Source: Tubiluchus corallicola
Lineage: Eukaryota > Priapulida > Priapulimorpha > Priapulimorphida > Tubiluchidae
Assembly (NCBI GenBank): GCA_030141605.1
Contig: JAQGDQ010000829.1
Location: 20,001-82,948 of the forward strand
Direction: 5' to 3'
Length of the DNA: 62,948 bases
A program made the position numbers and the translations under genes. Below are positions 47,301 to 58,960 of the stretch, in pieces (within the stretch, counting starts at the first letter, position 1; every line of letters starts with the position of its first letter). The notes beneath the pieces are model-generated. The model made no database searches, was not told the DNA's origin, and saw only the letters and a list, made by a program, of their open reading frames with translations.

Positions 47301-48128
47301 TGTATCGTTGTGTAACTGATTACTTAACTACAAATGTTAATCTTAATTATAAATGTTATGCTAATTAATTAAGCTAATGTCTGTGAACTAATATAGCATG
47401 TACCTGTTATAGCCTGTCATTTAACTCTCACAAAAGTACACTGTACACTGTACACTGTACGGAGTTTATTAGCAGCACTTATAACAACAGGGGAACAAAA
47501 TGCACACAGAGAAATAACTAAGTAACATCACTACACCCGAGGAGCACTTGAGTCAGAAATCCAGGCTGTAGTGACCTCTACGCGCTTTTATACTGGTATT
47601 CCAGGTCAGCTGGCTTCTCACACCACGTGTAGGCCCAAACAAGACGTCTGGGCCTACAAGGAAGGGGCGAGTCGCTGCTGATGTGGAAGCAGGGCGTGCC
47701 CTACACCTGACTCGACACATGTGCCTCCATACCAATATCATACCAACATTAATGTCCAGATAATGTCCCTTGTATTAGTAATGATAACATATTGTATTAC
47801 ATCCTTTCACAAAGTACCTGCATTTTCTGTATAAATTTAAAAAAAAATCATTTGAACAGTTGAACTTCAATCAATTTTCTTTACAGGTGACGGTATTATT
47901 GTACAAAGAAAATGTGAAACAACCGTGAAAGAATCAGGATGCAAAGAAGAGGGCGACATCTACGTGTGTAGCTGTTCAAACAGAGACCTTTGTAATGACA
48001 AGGTGGTGCTAGACGTAGTTAACATGCCACGTACCAACAATCAGATAATCTTGAAAAGAACACCAACCACCGTCTTCATCGTTCTTGGATCTGTCCTTTT
48101 GCAATGTTTTACTTGCTTGTTACATTAA
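41352..48128 (+). CDS. Ly6/uPAR (LU-domain) protein, gene D, 3 exons, 165 aa
   Basis: The exons are 41352-41415, 43717-43908 and 47887-48128, with GT-AG borders and phase 1 introns; 498 nt joined, in frame. The signal peptide is MLLQMVLLGLFLTSLFVLNYA. Exon 2 begins GIGIKCFTCEFD and ends DNCASCSLIKMKKG, a longer second loop than in B and C. Exon 3 has RKCETT, SGC, VCSCSNRDLCND, a polar linker, then a hydrophobic tail (TVFIVLGSVLLQCFTCLL) fitting GPI anchoring. The CFTCE start and CxSCSL..K end group it with E and F. An AATAAA at 48187-48192 is a plausible poly(A) signal. Intron 1 holds two minisatellites. Intron 2 holds a tetranucleotide array, a LINE fragment, a 36-bp minisatellite and a solo LTR. 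Confidence 0.92.
41560..41612. repeat. (GTT)n microsatellite
   Basis: About 17 GTT units in intron 1 of gene D. Confidence 0.9.
41777..42991. repeat. Minisatellite, 64-bp unit (about 19 copies), intron 1 of gene D
   Basis: The unit TTTGAAGTTGAACGTATATG, TTAGCATGCCTACAGACACT, TGTCTTCCTTGGGTTTCTTC, CCAG is nearly identical throughout. Two copies with CCCCG are 640 bp (ten units) apart, which suggests block duplication. A one-base deletion lies near 42473. Confidence 0.95.
43078..43625. repeat. Minisatellite, about 43-bp unit (about 13 copies), intron 1 of gene D
   Basis: The unit TTTGAACTATGGCTTAGGAT, CAGCTAGAACTAGTTAGCTC, ATC repeats with gradual divergence toward the exon 2 side. Confidence 0.9.
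43998..44368. repeat. Tetranucleotide array (ATCA/ATCG/GTCG/ACCA), LINE tail
   Basis: Blocks of TCAA, CGAT, CGGT, CAGT and CCAA follow one another in phase, as expected when point variants in a tetranucleotide tract amplify. The tract joins ATTTATTTCACTCCAGC, which on the - strand reads as the AATAAA-containing end of a LINE with a (TTGA)n tail. Confidence 0.9.
44369..45060 (-). mobile_element. LINE 3' fragment in intron 2 of gene D
   Basis: The - strand near 44960-44870 reads HYFTRFNEYHVPYCCTNSTR, followed after a frameshift by WNKISAQVKIHKTIYSFKKY. This is the RN.....P.CRTN...WN.I C-terminal pattern of a CR1/jockey-like reverse transcriptase. It ends in the tetranucleotide tail at 44368. 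Confidence 0.6.
45410..45910. repeat. Minisatellite, 36-bp unit (about 13 copies), open on both strands
   Basis: The unit CTGCTTACCAAGGTGCAACA plus AACACTAGGGTATGTG is exactly 12 codons. It therefore gives long frames of 12-residue repeats on both strands (YVLLTKVQQTLG on +, STYPSVGCTLVS on -). It is intronic in gene D, and I do not regard either frame as a gene. Confidence 0.9.
46130..47399. other. Intron 2 of gene D, no feature recognised
   Basis: Mostly AT-rich. Open frames of 60-76 codons near 46967-47368 show no recognisable motif. Confidence 0.4.
47405..47813 (-). mobile_element. Solo LTR in intron 2 of gene D
   Basis: On the - strand the order is TATAAAA (about 47590), then AATAAA (about 47470), then the 3' end, as in a U3-R-U5 long terminal repeat. 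GTACC directly flanks both sides (47400-47404 and 47814-47818), a 5-bp target duplication. The + strand left edge is TGTTATAG, giving a - strand end in CA. The other end is TTTCACA followed by AA, so one border is uncertain by two bases. A short GTACACT tandem repeat lies inside. No internal retroelement genes remain. Confidence 0.65.
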
Positions 48129-48306
48129 ATTCTTGTACCACGAAATTTTTTGTAGCAAATGGTGGGATACAAGATGTGAACGTCTGAATAAAATAATAAG
48201 TTTACCGAGGATAGAAGAATGCAGTAGCGTTTGCACTGGAATCAGAAAAAATCATGAGTTAAAAAAATTGGTAAAAACGTAAAAATAGACATGTTTCTAT
48301 CGTGTC

Positions 48307-48735
48307 TTCACGCAGGCCAAGCACATGTGGAAAGCGAGCGAAAGTGGCTTCACGCAGGCCTAAAGCCAAGCACATGTGGAAAGCGTGCGAAACTGGCTTC
48401 ACGCAGGCCTAAAGCCAAGCACATGTGGCAAGCGCGCGAAACTGGCTTCACGCAGGCCTAAAGCCAAACACATGTGGAAAGCGCGCGAAACTGGCTTCAC
48501 GCAGGCCTAAAGCCAAGCACATGTGGAAAGCGCGCGAAACTGGCTTCACGCAGGCCTAAAGCCAAGCACATGTGGAAAGCGCGCGAAACTGGCTTCATGC
48601 AGGCCTAAAGCCAAGCACATGTGGAAAGCGCGCGAAACTGGCTTCACGCAGGCCTAAAGCCAAGCACATGTGGAAAGCGTGCGAAACTGGCTTCACGCAG
48701 GCCTAAAGCCAAGCACATGTGGAAAGCGCGCGAAA
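48307..48735. repeat. Minisatellite, 49-bp CpG-rich unit (about 9 copies)
   Basis: The unit CTTCACGCAGGCCTAAAGCC, AAGCACATGTGGAAAGCGCG, CGAAACTGG repeats just downstream of gene D. It is unusually rich in CpG for the region. Confidence 0.92.
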
Positions 48736-48913
48736 CACGAAACAAAAAACAGGTAATTTGACGTTCATGTGCCCTAGAGAAAAACAAAAATTTGAACAAA
48801 AGAAAACAGAAACTTTATTTCGTAAAACGAAAACGAGCGTTTTGCCTGCCGAGTGCTTTAGATGTCGAACAACGACTACGCGCCCAATGTATACAATAGA
48901 CATGACGGGCGTA

Positions 48914-48940
48914 TGATGATGATGATGATGATGATGATGA
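48914..48940. repeat. (ATG)n microsatellite
   Basis: About nine ATG units, possibly a retroelement tail like the one at 15580. Confidence 0.8.
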
Positions 48941-49019
48941 CTACGCAACAGTCGACTAGCGGTCACACAGAGCGGAGCCACATCTAAGCCACGTCTCAAA
49001 ATCAAATCAAATCAAGCTT

Positions 49020-49310
49020 TCTTGTGCTAGAGTTCTTAGTTCAGAATAAAGAATGCTCTAAAATATTGAAAACTACAATAGGTTTTTTAATCAAACCTCA
49101 GGTTAAATAATAATTATCTCGGATACTCAAATTTCGTTAAATTTTCAAAGCTACGCGCGGCTCAGTGAATCTACTAAGACTGTCAGGGGCGCCTTTTTCT
49201 CACATGCGCGTGGCCGACAAATAGAAGACGGTACCGTGACAACCATGATCATGAACTGCTGTATTAGTTTCTGACGTCATATGATGTAAGGCCCATTTTC
49301 GTTACATCAC
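49020..49310 (-). repeat. Dispersed repeat, copy 2
   Basis: Inverse match of 27535-27830, including TTTCTGACGTCATATGATGT and CATGATCATGAACTGC. On the - strand it ends in a TTGATTTGATTTGATTTT tail, so it may be a SINE or LINE end. Confidence 0.65.
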
Positions 49311-50606
49311 GCATTTAAGCAGTAGTACTGTAAAACTTACGCAAACGTGCTTAACGCGCAAGGGAAGACGCCTGCCATTGCACAAAATGTGGTTAGTTTC
49401 TGACGTAAGCAATAGCTGTGTTCTGTTGCCGATAATTAACTTTCTAAGCTAATTATTCAAATATAAGAAACAATTGCTAACTTTTCTGGGCAAGAAATGT
49501 ATATTTTGGACAGTAAATTAAAATGAGACGGAGTCTAAACAATCGTCCAGTTTTCGTTTAAGTGGTAAATACATTTCATAGTTGTACAACTATAATGGAA
49601 ACTAATTGGACCCTAGCAGAAAGTAAGCAGTCATTAAAATCATTACGTGTTAACATATTTTAATGTAATCATCATAATGGACGATTCCCTCGCTTCTTCT
49701 CTCACAAACTCTTGTGCTCTACCAGCCACTGGTAGGTGGCACACAGTACTCTATCACACTATAAGTGTTCAAGAAGATTTTTCCCGTTATGCTTAATAGT
49801 CCCACAACTGTCAAGGAAATAATTGCTAATAGTTATTTCACCCAAAGATACGTGCAATTTATCGAGATTTTCTATGAAAGAAAAAACATTGTTATCGCAG
49901 TACTGGCTTTCTATGAAAAAAGTCAGCTGTGTGACAAATTGTTGTAAACTTTTTACCTAGTTACATGGCCAAAAATTATTTTTCAATGCTTGAGGGTTAG
50001 TGCTAGCTTAAACATGAAAACACGATACCCAAATGTGGGCTGAGAACCTCGGTCATATTTATAAATACCACGACAGAGAACCACAATAATACACAAATAC
50101 TACACATACAAAACCAGGCTACAGATTTGATACTGAAGCCAAAATGTGGTATCAAAATCATGATTTGGGGCTCTATATTTAAACGAAGTGCCACTATAGC
50201 TGGAACTATTAAACTGATTCCTTGCCTTCATAATCAGCATTATCAATGTGTGCAATGTAAGTGAAAGTCTACTTTTGGGGTATAAAACAAATCTGAATCT
50301 AAATGTGAGTCATTTAAATGTTATTTATTGCTGTTGTAACTGTATTTTGAGTATGAATTATATGTTTGGAATAAATGATAAATGAAAATCGAGAATCCGT
50401 CTCTCTCTTACTCACTCTCCCTCTCGCTTTCTGTCTCTGTTCTCTCGTTGTTTATCTCTTTCCTTGCAACCTCTTTAGTGCTTCCTTGCCTCCAGCTCTC
50501 TCCTGCCATTCTCTGTTGTCTAGTCATTGGTACTAAGGAAGAATATTTCAGTTACGCCTCTGTAGCTTTACAAAAATAAACGTAAAGTGTTTTGTGTAGG
50601 ACAGCC

Positions 50607-51060
<454 letters not shown>

Positions 51061-51480
51061 ACTGAAAACTTAGGAAAATTGTTTATCACAAACGGGCCAA
51101 AATTGGCTAATTTTTGGCCACATTTCTTGGAATTAATTCAGATGCACTTCGAGGTGATGCACTTCGAAGTAGTTGTTAGTCTGTTGCGAATAATTTTAGT
51201 TTGTAAGAGGGTTTCCTTTCTTGAGGAGTTGAAACTCGACGCACATTTTTTACTGTTTTGGTATCCCCTTTATAAGATCCCGACGTCACCAGGCTTGATT
51301 GTCTCGCTAAATACTTGATTCGGTAGTGCTCGTGAAACTCCCTAAAGGCCATGCGAAACACTGATTTATTTAACTCTGTAGTTATGACAACAGCCATGAC
51401 AACAAACTCCGTCTGTGTATGATGTCTTTTACAGTGGTAGGCGGATAACCGGTTTGCCGAACACTGTGGTCCTCTCCATT

Positions 51481-52344
51481 ATGCCTCTACACGCTGGACC
51501 ACTTCTGTTTTTGATGTTTCTTGCTACATTAAATCACATAGGTAAGTCTTATTCTATTTAATCTTATGTCTAGCAAGTGACAGTATGTTCTCCGCAGTTC
51601 CAAGCTATAAGAGGAAGAAAAAGTATGTCCCAAAAGACATTCCCTAGTTCCAAGCTATAAGAGGGAGAAAAACGATGTCCCAAAAAACTTTCCTTACAAA
51701 ATTACATTACCCAGTATTACATCTAGCTATTTAAAACAAATAATTATCTAATTGAAAAAGAAAATTCTCAATAATTTAAAATGTTCGTGTCAATAGCTAA
51801 AACGTCACTGCTTCATCATTTCAATGTGCAACACTGGTTCACCAGAAACACATTATTAATCTTACTAACAAGATGTGAGCAACTGAAAAATACGACTTCA
51901 GAGATCTCTGCCTGGTTGTTTTTGGCTAGAGATAACATTATTGTGAATTTCTGTTAGTAACAATGCAATCTTTGCTGCTGCTTTATATTTTTTCAAACCT
52001 ATAGAACACTTTGTTAATTAAAATGTTATGTAATTATTGTTTACAGTGAGCCCTCTTGATTGCTTCACATGTGAGTGGTTGGAAACTACTTCCTACTGCA
52101 GGACTCTTGCTCACATAGATAAGGATCACTTCAGAAAAACTTTACATGCAGTCTTTCGTTTTCCCTCGTACGGCACTGTGACAGGAAAGGCTGGCTGTGA
52201 CAGTTGCTCATTGACAAAATTTACTAGAGGTATCGTGTATTTGGCTAGTTATAACAGATTTTATACTTGCTATTATATTAAAGACATGTTACAGCTGTTG
52301 TAGATTAATTATATGGTTGTCGTTGTCACTGTTGCTGTTGTTGT

Positions 52345-52378
<34 letters not shown>

Positions 52379-54707
52379 TGTCCTGCTGTTGCTGCAGTCA
52401 TTGCTCTTCCTATTCCTGCTGCTGTTGCTATTGCTGTTGTCAGAAATATGTTCTTTGCCAACAGACTTTCGTTGCATTCCCGCACCTTTGCATTGCTTTT
52501 ACAGCTGTGTCTGCCTGTCTATCTGAAAAAAATTCCTCAAAGACTTGAAGACTATGTTAACCCTTTCAGTCCCAAATTATTTTTTTTTAAAAAAAATTTG
52601 GTTTGGTACTTTTGTTCAGTATGTCCATCTTGTTTACACATAATAGTTTTTTTTCTACGTGTGCCCGCTTGCTAAATATAGCGTGTATCCCACGGGATAC
52701 ATTGGGATTCAATGGAAGCATAAAATGTGCTTCATTTTGCAACTGCTGATAATTTTTTAAAGTATTTAAGACATTTAGTATGCACGCTATGCTGATCTGT
52801 ACAAAGTCATCTCTAAAGTACTGTACCTTGAGCAGTTTTTTAAGCTATGTAGATTTTCTAGTTTGCATTTTATCACCATTTTTAGACTATTGTTATTGGC
52901 TTAAATCAAAATAACCATTAATAGATCAAATAACTGTCAGTTTTAAAATTTTATTAATTTTAAAGGCAGAAAATATTCTCGTATCCCACGGGATACAACG
53001 GGTATAAAAGGGTTAAGGCATACCCGTAAATAAAAAGAATATCGGGAATTTTGTTTAATAATAGTGAAGAGGGGTTTATTACTTTGTTAACTTGTTGCCG
53101 AAGAGAATCCATAAATTAATTAAACTTGCATGATGAAACAAAAGTCCGTAAGTCCAATGTAACATAAGTGTGATCATGTAGTATATTTTTACTACAAATT
53201 AAAGAGTCAGCATGATGTAATAAAAGTCCATAAGTCCAATGTAATATAAGTGTGATCATGTAGTATATTTTTATTACAAATTAAAGAGTCAGCATGATAC
53301 AATAAAAGTCCATAAGTCCAATGTAATATAAGTGTGATCGTATAGTATATTTTTACTACAAATTAAAGAGTTAGCATGATGTAATAAAAGTCCATAAGTC
53401 CAATGTAATATAAGTGTGATCATGTAGTATATTTTTATTACAAATTAAAGAGTCAGCATGATACAATAAAAGTCCATAAGTCCAATGTAACATAAGTGTG
53501 ATCATATAGTATATTTTACTACAAATTAAAGAGTTAACATGATGTAATAAAAGTCCATAAGTCCAATGTAACATAAGTGTGATCATGTAGTATATTTTTA
53601 TTACAAATTAAAGAGTCAGCATGATGTAATAAAAGTCCATAAGTCCAATGTAACATAAGTGTGATCATATAGTATATTTTTACTACAAATTAAAGAGTCA
53701 GCATGATACAATAAAAGTCCATAAGTCCAATGTAACATAAGTGTGATCATGTAGTATATTTTTATTACAAATTAAAGAGTCAGCATGATACAATAAAAGT
53801 CCATAAGTCCAATGTAACATAAGTGTGATCATATAGTATATTTTTACTACAAATTAAAGAGTTAACATGATGTAATAAAAGTCCATAAGTCCAATGTAAC
53901 ATAAGTGTGATCGTACAGTGTATTTTAGCTACAAAGTAAAGGGTCATGAAGAGTTGTTAAGGTCTTAATGACACGCGTCTTGTCCAGAAACTGTCAACTG
54001 TGTACGTATTTATGTCGTTTGCTGTTACTATGGTTAGTCCACTAAGTTTACACTTAAGCTCATAACTAAAGATAACTCTTACATAACAGTGCCAGAATGA
54101 ATTTGTCCTCTGATTGACCAGAGGCCGTGCCGACTCTGAGCTCGATGACCTGCTAGTCCTTAAACATTAGAGGCTATCAATTGCTTGTAAGCTATCTCAG
54201 GATGCATAACTTGACAGTGGGCTAGAGTCTTACGTGTAATATGAATACCTTAGCAGAAGTACAAACTTGTTTAGAGAGAGGGAATGCTCTAGTGTTTACG
54301 CTTGATTGTAATTAATAATAATGTAATTATATTAATTAGTCTTAACTTAATTTCATAACATTTTAACAATTTAGTTTCCATTCTATTACTTAATTTACCT
54401 GTGAAATGCAATAGCAGTGAGACGCTTTACAACATGTTGTGTTTATACAGGCGGGAACGTCGTGATAGAAAGAAGATGCGAAACGGTATTTTTTAAAAAT
54501 GGCTGTATCTACATACATGGTGTAACTAAGAAGGACGATATGATCCTTTGCGCATGCTCAGATGACCACCTTTGCAATGATCAAAAGGAATTTCCGGACG
54601 ACCGTCCCTTGTTGATGGTTGCAGGAGCTGAGGGCAAAACCCCTGGAACTATCATTCTATTTGTCACGTTAGGAATAACCCAATTCTTTATACAATTATT
54701 TTTTTAA
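51481..54707 (+). CDS. Ly6/uPAR (LU-domain) protein, gene E, 3 exons, 166 aa
   Basis: The exons are 51481-51541, 52047-52229 and 54451-54707, with GT-AG borders and phase 1 introns; 501 nt joined, in frame. The signal peptide is MPLHAGPLLFLMFLATLNHI. Exon 2 starts VSPLDCFTCEWLE and ends GCDSCSLTKFTRG. Exon 3 has RRCETVFFKNGC and LCACSDDHLCND, a linker, and a hydrophobic tail (GTIILFVTLGITQFFIQLFF) for probable GPI attachment. It has the same ten-Cys plan as D. The stop codon overlaps an AATAAA (54707-54712). Intron 2 carries a TTAA MITE and the 82-bp satellite. Exon 1 is identical to F, and exon 2 differs from F at four bases. Confidence 0.93.
51597..51692. repeat. 50-bp repeat, two copies, intron 1 of gene E
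   Basis: Two copies of TTCCAAGCTATAAGAGGAAG, AAAAAGTATGTCCCAAAAGA, CTTTCCCTAG. The same unit is expanded to about 16 copies in gene F. Confidence 0.9.
52316..52445. repeat. Imperfect TTG/CTG trinucleotide tract, intron 2 of gene E
   Basis: GTTGTTGTTGCTGCTGCTGC and similar. The open frames of poly-Val/Ala/Leu across it are not genes. Confidence 0.85.
52561..53012. mobile_element. piggyBac-like MITE, copy 2 (in gene E intron 2)
   Basis: A 452-bp element in opposite orientation to the copy at 16736. It has TTAA on both sides (52557-52560, 53013-53016) and palindromes of the type GTATCCCACGGGATAC near both ends. Gene F has ACTATATTAAGGCATACCC at this point (61076-61094), a clean empty site. Confidence 0.92.
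53127..53945. repeat. Minisatellite, 82-bp unit (about 10 copies), gene E intron 2
   Basis: The unit CATGATGTAATAAAAGTCCA, TAAGTCCAATGTAACATAAG, TGTGATCATATAGTATATTT, TTACTACAAATTAAAGAGTC, AG. Copies alternate CATATAG and CATGTAG, suggesting a two-unit higher-order repeat. The last copy diverges (GTACAGTGTATTTTAGC). Confidence 0.93.
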
Positions 54708-54889
54708 ATAAAAGCACCATAGTTTAGAGAGATGTTTAGATAATGACACGTCGAACAGTAAATCCATAATACTTTATTTACAATCAAAAAGATCTAATTT
54801 TTAAAATGAAAGGAAATCAACGTTTTTTACCATTAAGGAACTTTACAAAATATTGCTCTGCTTGTAAATGTAATTTGGATAACTACATG

Positions 54890-55900
54890 GCTTGTTTTAA
54901 ATAAAAGAAAACATTTACAACATTACAGGTATTCTTCGAACGTATAATCTACATGCAGCACTTACATGTATTTGTTACACGAAAGAACACTTACTAATCT
55001 TGTATAATAGTCTGGTTTTACATTATCTCAATTACTGCAGGATTATTTGGGGCCCCACATATCCATCTAAACTGAAATGCTTAATAACGTTGCAACGAAA
55101 ATTTTTAAGGTTAATGTATGGCCTACAGAAACGTAGTGAAGTACCTTTACTTCATTATCGTGAATGTAGAATTATGCAATTAGATGATTTAATTAAATTG
55201 AATATTGCAGTATTCATGTATAAATGCAATAATAGACTATTTCCTAAGTTTTTTGCAATTCCTGTCAAATTTACATCTAAGAGACATAATACAAGATGTA
55301 ATCAATACATTGTGCCTTTCTGTAGAACCAACATAGCTAAACATTTTATAATATATCAAGGACCAAAAGTCTGGAATGAGATTTGCCAATCCGCAAAAAA
55401 TAGCAGATCTATTACTAGATTTAAAAAATGCTAAGAAATCAAATTTTAAGTAAGTATCAGTGAGTAATCAAAATTTCTATCAGTATCCATCCTCACAGTA
55501 GTTGCAAAACAGTGGTGTTAGCTTAATCAAGTTATCTTAATTTTACATATTATTAACAAATAATAGTCTTTCTATCTTTTATATCATCTCATATATGAGC
55601 TTCATTCATTACATCATTCCATTTTAAGCACTAATATTTTTTTATCACGATTCACTTTAAAATTTCAGATTATCTCCATTATTTTGATTCTATCACTGTG
55701 TGGGACAATCTAACAAGCCCTGCTTTTTGATTGCCCGCAACACGTTTACCTTCGTGTATAAATGAACAGTGTTTGAGGCTTTTCCTGTGCAGTATTTCTT
55801 ATTTGTATTATATCCATTGTAGGCCCTTTCACTAGATATTGTACATGAAACTAATGTAAATGTGTAAGGTGAAATAAATGACTTATGACTTTGGTCACAA
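54890..55900 (+). mobile_element. 5'-truncated LINE between genes E and F
   Basis: The open frame 55000-55434 reads MYNSLVLHYLNYCRIIWGPT near its start, and later RHNTRCNQYIVPFCRTNIAK and YQGPKVWNEI. This is the typical C-terminal end of a CR1/jockey-like non-LTR reverse transcriptase. Upstream residues to about 54900 continue the frame. The 3' part ends with AAATAAATGACTTATGACTT. It is a 5'-truncated insertion; its relatively long open frame suggests it is among the younger copies here. It is absent at other Ly6 genes. Confidence 0.8.
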
Positions 55901-57083
55901 TAAATAACATAAACAGGCATGCAAAGCAGTTGTAAAATTTACCTCCCAAATTTCGTTAATCATGTTTCTAGAACGGTTTGATCGTTGGAAATAAATATTA
56001 TTTAAACTACTCTAATTTCTACGTTTGCACGTTTTTGTTAAATGGTAATGTTTTCAGAATTTTTATCATGATAATCACTTTATGACTATAATTACATACC
56101 TACACACAATATATATATATACGTCTGTTTGGTACTTTATTGATACATTGCCCCTAGTTTTCTTCATTTTTGTTACATCGCGTATTTAAGCAGCAGTACT
56201 GTAACACTTAACGCAAACGTGCTTAACGCGCAAGGGAAGACGCCTGCCGTTGCACAAAATGTTGTTAGTTTCTGACGTAAGCAATAGCCGTTAATTAACC
56301 TTCTAAGCTAATTATTCAAATGTAAGGAACAATTGCTAACTTTTATAGGCAAGAAAATGTATATTTTGGACAGTAAATTAAAATGAGACTGAGTCTAAAC
56401 AATCGTCCAGTTTTCGTTTAAGTGGTAAATACATTTCATAGTTGTACAACTATAATGGAAACTAATTGAACACTAGCAGAATGTAAGCAGTCATTAAAAT
56501 CATTACGTAGGTTAACATATTTTAATGTAATCATCATAATGGACGATTCTCTTACTTCTTCTCTCACAAACTCTTGTGCTCTACCAGCCACTATATGTGT
56601 TCCAGAAAATTTTTCCCGTTATGCTTAATAGTCCCACAACTGCCAAGGAAATAATTGCTAATAGTTATTTCACCCAAGGATACGCGCATTTTATCGAGAT
56701 TTTCTATGAAAGAATAAACGTTGTTATGGCAGTACTGGCTTTCTATGAAAAAAGTCAGCTGTTGGACAAATTGTTGTAAACTCATTATTTTTTACCTAGT
56801 TACATGGCCAAAAATTATTTTCCAATGCTTGAGGGTTAGTGCAAGCTTAAACATGAAAACACGATACCCAAATGTGGGCTGAGAACCTCGGTCATATTTA
56901 TAAATACCACGACAGAGAACCACAATAATACACAAATACTACACATACAAAACCAGGCTACAGATTTGATACTGAAGCCAAAATGTGGTATCAAAATCAT
57001 GATTTGGGGCTCTATATTTAAACGAAGTGCCACTATAGCTGGAACTATTAAACTGATTCCTTGCCTTCATAATCAGCATTATC

Positions 57084-57814
57084 TATTCAAACATGGTTGG
57101 CATCCTTCTGTCTCGGAAGACAATGGAGTGTGTGCGCCAAGAGAGTCAGTTATTGTCTTATTGATCACATTGATGGAGCTGCAGTGTCGACTGTGGCTGA
57201 GCAGTGCGATCCTTGAACGTCTCCAGGGCACACGCCTGGCCAAGGTGTATGGAGATCCTGAGTTGCCCAGACAACAGGAACCCCTCTCTTCCTCCCTGGT
57301 GTAGTCCAAAGGAAAGCGGAGCGATACGTTTGGCGCCAGGTTGGCTGTAGGAGCTGCCGGAGTCAGTGAGCATGCTGGTCCGCCTTCGGGGCTCCACTCC
57401 TGGTTTGAAAGGTTTACTCCTCTACACATGGCCGTTGGTCACTTGACCTCCTCTGCCCTCTAGCCGTTGGCTGCCTTGTGCAGCTCCTCCGCCTAGTGTC
57501 GAGATACAGTGTGGGCATCCCGCAAGCCTACAGCACCTGGTATTCCTAGGCGGTCACCCATCCAAGTACTAACCAGGCTCTACGTTGGTACCGGCGTTTT
57601 CAACGTGATTTGGCCGTAGTCAAGCATACTGATCGAATAAAGTGCTACAAGGCCTATTTCAATGCGTCAATTACTTATCAAGGAGTAGATAAAATAATAA
57701 CTAATATGATTAGTCAAAGTCAAACGTAAGAGCTAAGTCCACATTGGCATCCACATTGGAAACATGAAAACACGATACATGAGCATCAAAGTTAATCTAT
57801 TGTCTATTATGCTG
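57084..57814. other. Segment unique to the F block, containing a 5S-like remnant
   Basis: The E block reads straight from CATAATCAGCATTATC to TGTGCAATGTAAGTG, while F has about 730 bp in between. It is GC-richer than its surroundings. Its left half (about 57100-57300) looks like decayed coding sequence, but I cannot name it. It could be an insertion in F or a deletion in E. Confidence 0.6.
57524..57621 (-). pseudogene. 5S rRNA pseudogene (internally deleted)
   Basis: On the - strand it begins GACTACGGCCAAATCACGTT and ends GGAATACCAGGTGCTGTAGG CTT. In between is CCTGGTTAGTACTTGGATGG GTGACCGCC, the strongly conserved 3' half of eukaryotic 5S rRNA. About 20 bases in the middle are missing, between CGCCGGT and CAACGTAGAG; this is where box A and the intermediate element normally lie. 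At about 98 nt against about 120 it should not be transcribed or folded normally. It may be a 5S pseudogene or the head of a 5S-derived SINE. Confidence 0.85.
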
Positions 57815-58176
57815 TTGTGCAATGTAAGTGAAAGTCTACTTTTGGGGTATAAAACAAATCTGAATCTAAATGTGAGTCATTTAAATGTTATTTATTGCTG
57901 TTGTAACTGTATTTTGAGTATGAATTATATGTTTGGAATAAATGATAAATCAAAATCGAGAATCAGTCTCTCTCTTACTCACTCTCACTCTCCCTCTCGC
58001 TTTCTGTCTCAGTTCTCTCGTTGTTTATCTCTTTCCTTGCAACCTCTTTAGTGCTTCCTTGCCTCCAGCTCTCTCCTGCCATTCTCTGTTTTAGTCATTG
58101 GTACTAAGGAAGAATATTTCAGTTACGCCTCTGTAGCTTTACAAAAATAAACGTAAAGTGTTTTGTGTAGGACAGC

Positions 58177-58179
<3 letters not shown>

Positions 58180-58239
<60 letters not shown>

Positions 58240-58252
58240 CAACAACAACAAC

Positions 58253-58291
<39 letters not shown>

Positions 58292-58960
58292 CTTTTTATT
58301 TATCTTGTAACAGACGCACAGTTATAATGCAATTAATTTGGAAACAAAAATGTGAAGAAAGGGCAGCGAAAGACCAATTGGTCATTTAGTCAGCTGCCCT
58401 TTGGTTAGTGATGAACATTTTTTTATAGGCGCTATGCTACAGTGTGTTAGTGTTAGTACTGCTTATAATAAAAATTAATTATTACGAATGACATTGATAT
58501 GCTTATAACGTGTTAGTACAATTCATACACAGTAATAATAACCGCATAATAAAAAAAATCAAACTGAAAATAACTGAAATAAAACTGAACTGAAATAAGA
58601 ACTGAAACAAAAACAACAACTGAAATAAAAATCTGACAACAGAAACATAATAACAATGGCAACTGAAATATACTTTATAACACAAGCAAAGCTGATGGAG
58701 TTTTTAAACTGATCGAAGTTGTCCAAACTAAATCCAATGAATAATGCATATTAATTTGGGAGGTGTGAATATGACTGCATGTTCAATTTTAATAAGGAGT
58801 TCTGCTTTACAGTAGGTATCTGGCATCCTCTCGTTGTACATGTAATTTATAAACAAGCTAACAATTAGTAGCCAACATGTAGCCAACAACGTCAAATTTG
58901 AATGAAAAATCAAATCAAAAATGGAAAAAAACTACAAGGTAGTTTACGTACAGTCAGCCA
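58180..58960 (-). mobile_element. (TAA)n tract and retroelement body upstream of gene F
   Basis: Same element as at 50608-51060. The microsatellite is shorter and is split by a CAA run. The body extends further and includes an AACTGAAATAAAA-type short repeat near 58570-58660. Confidence 0.55.
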
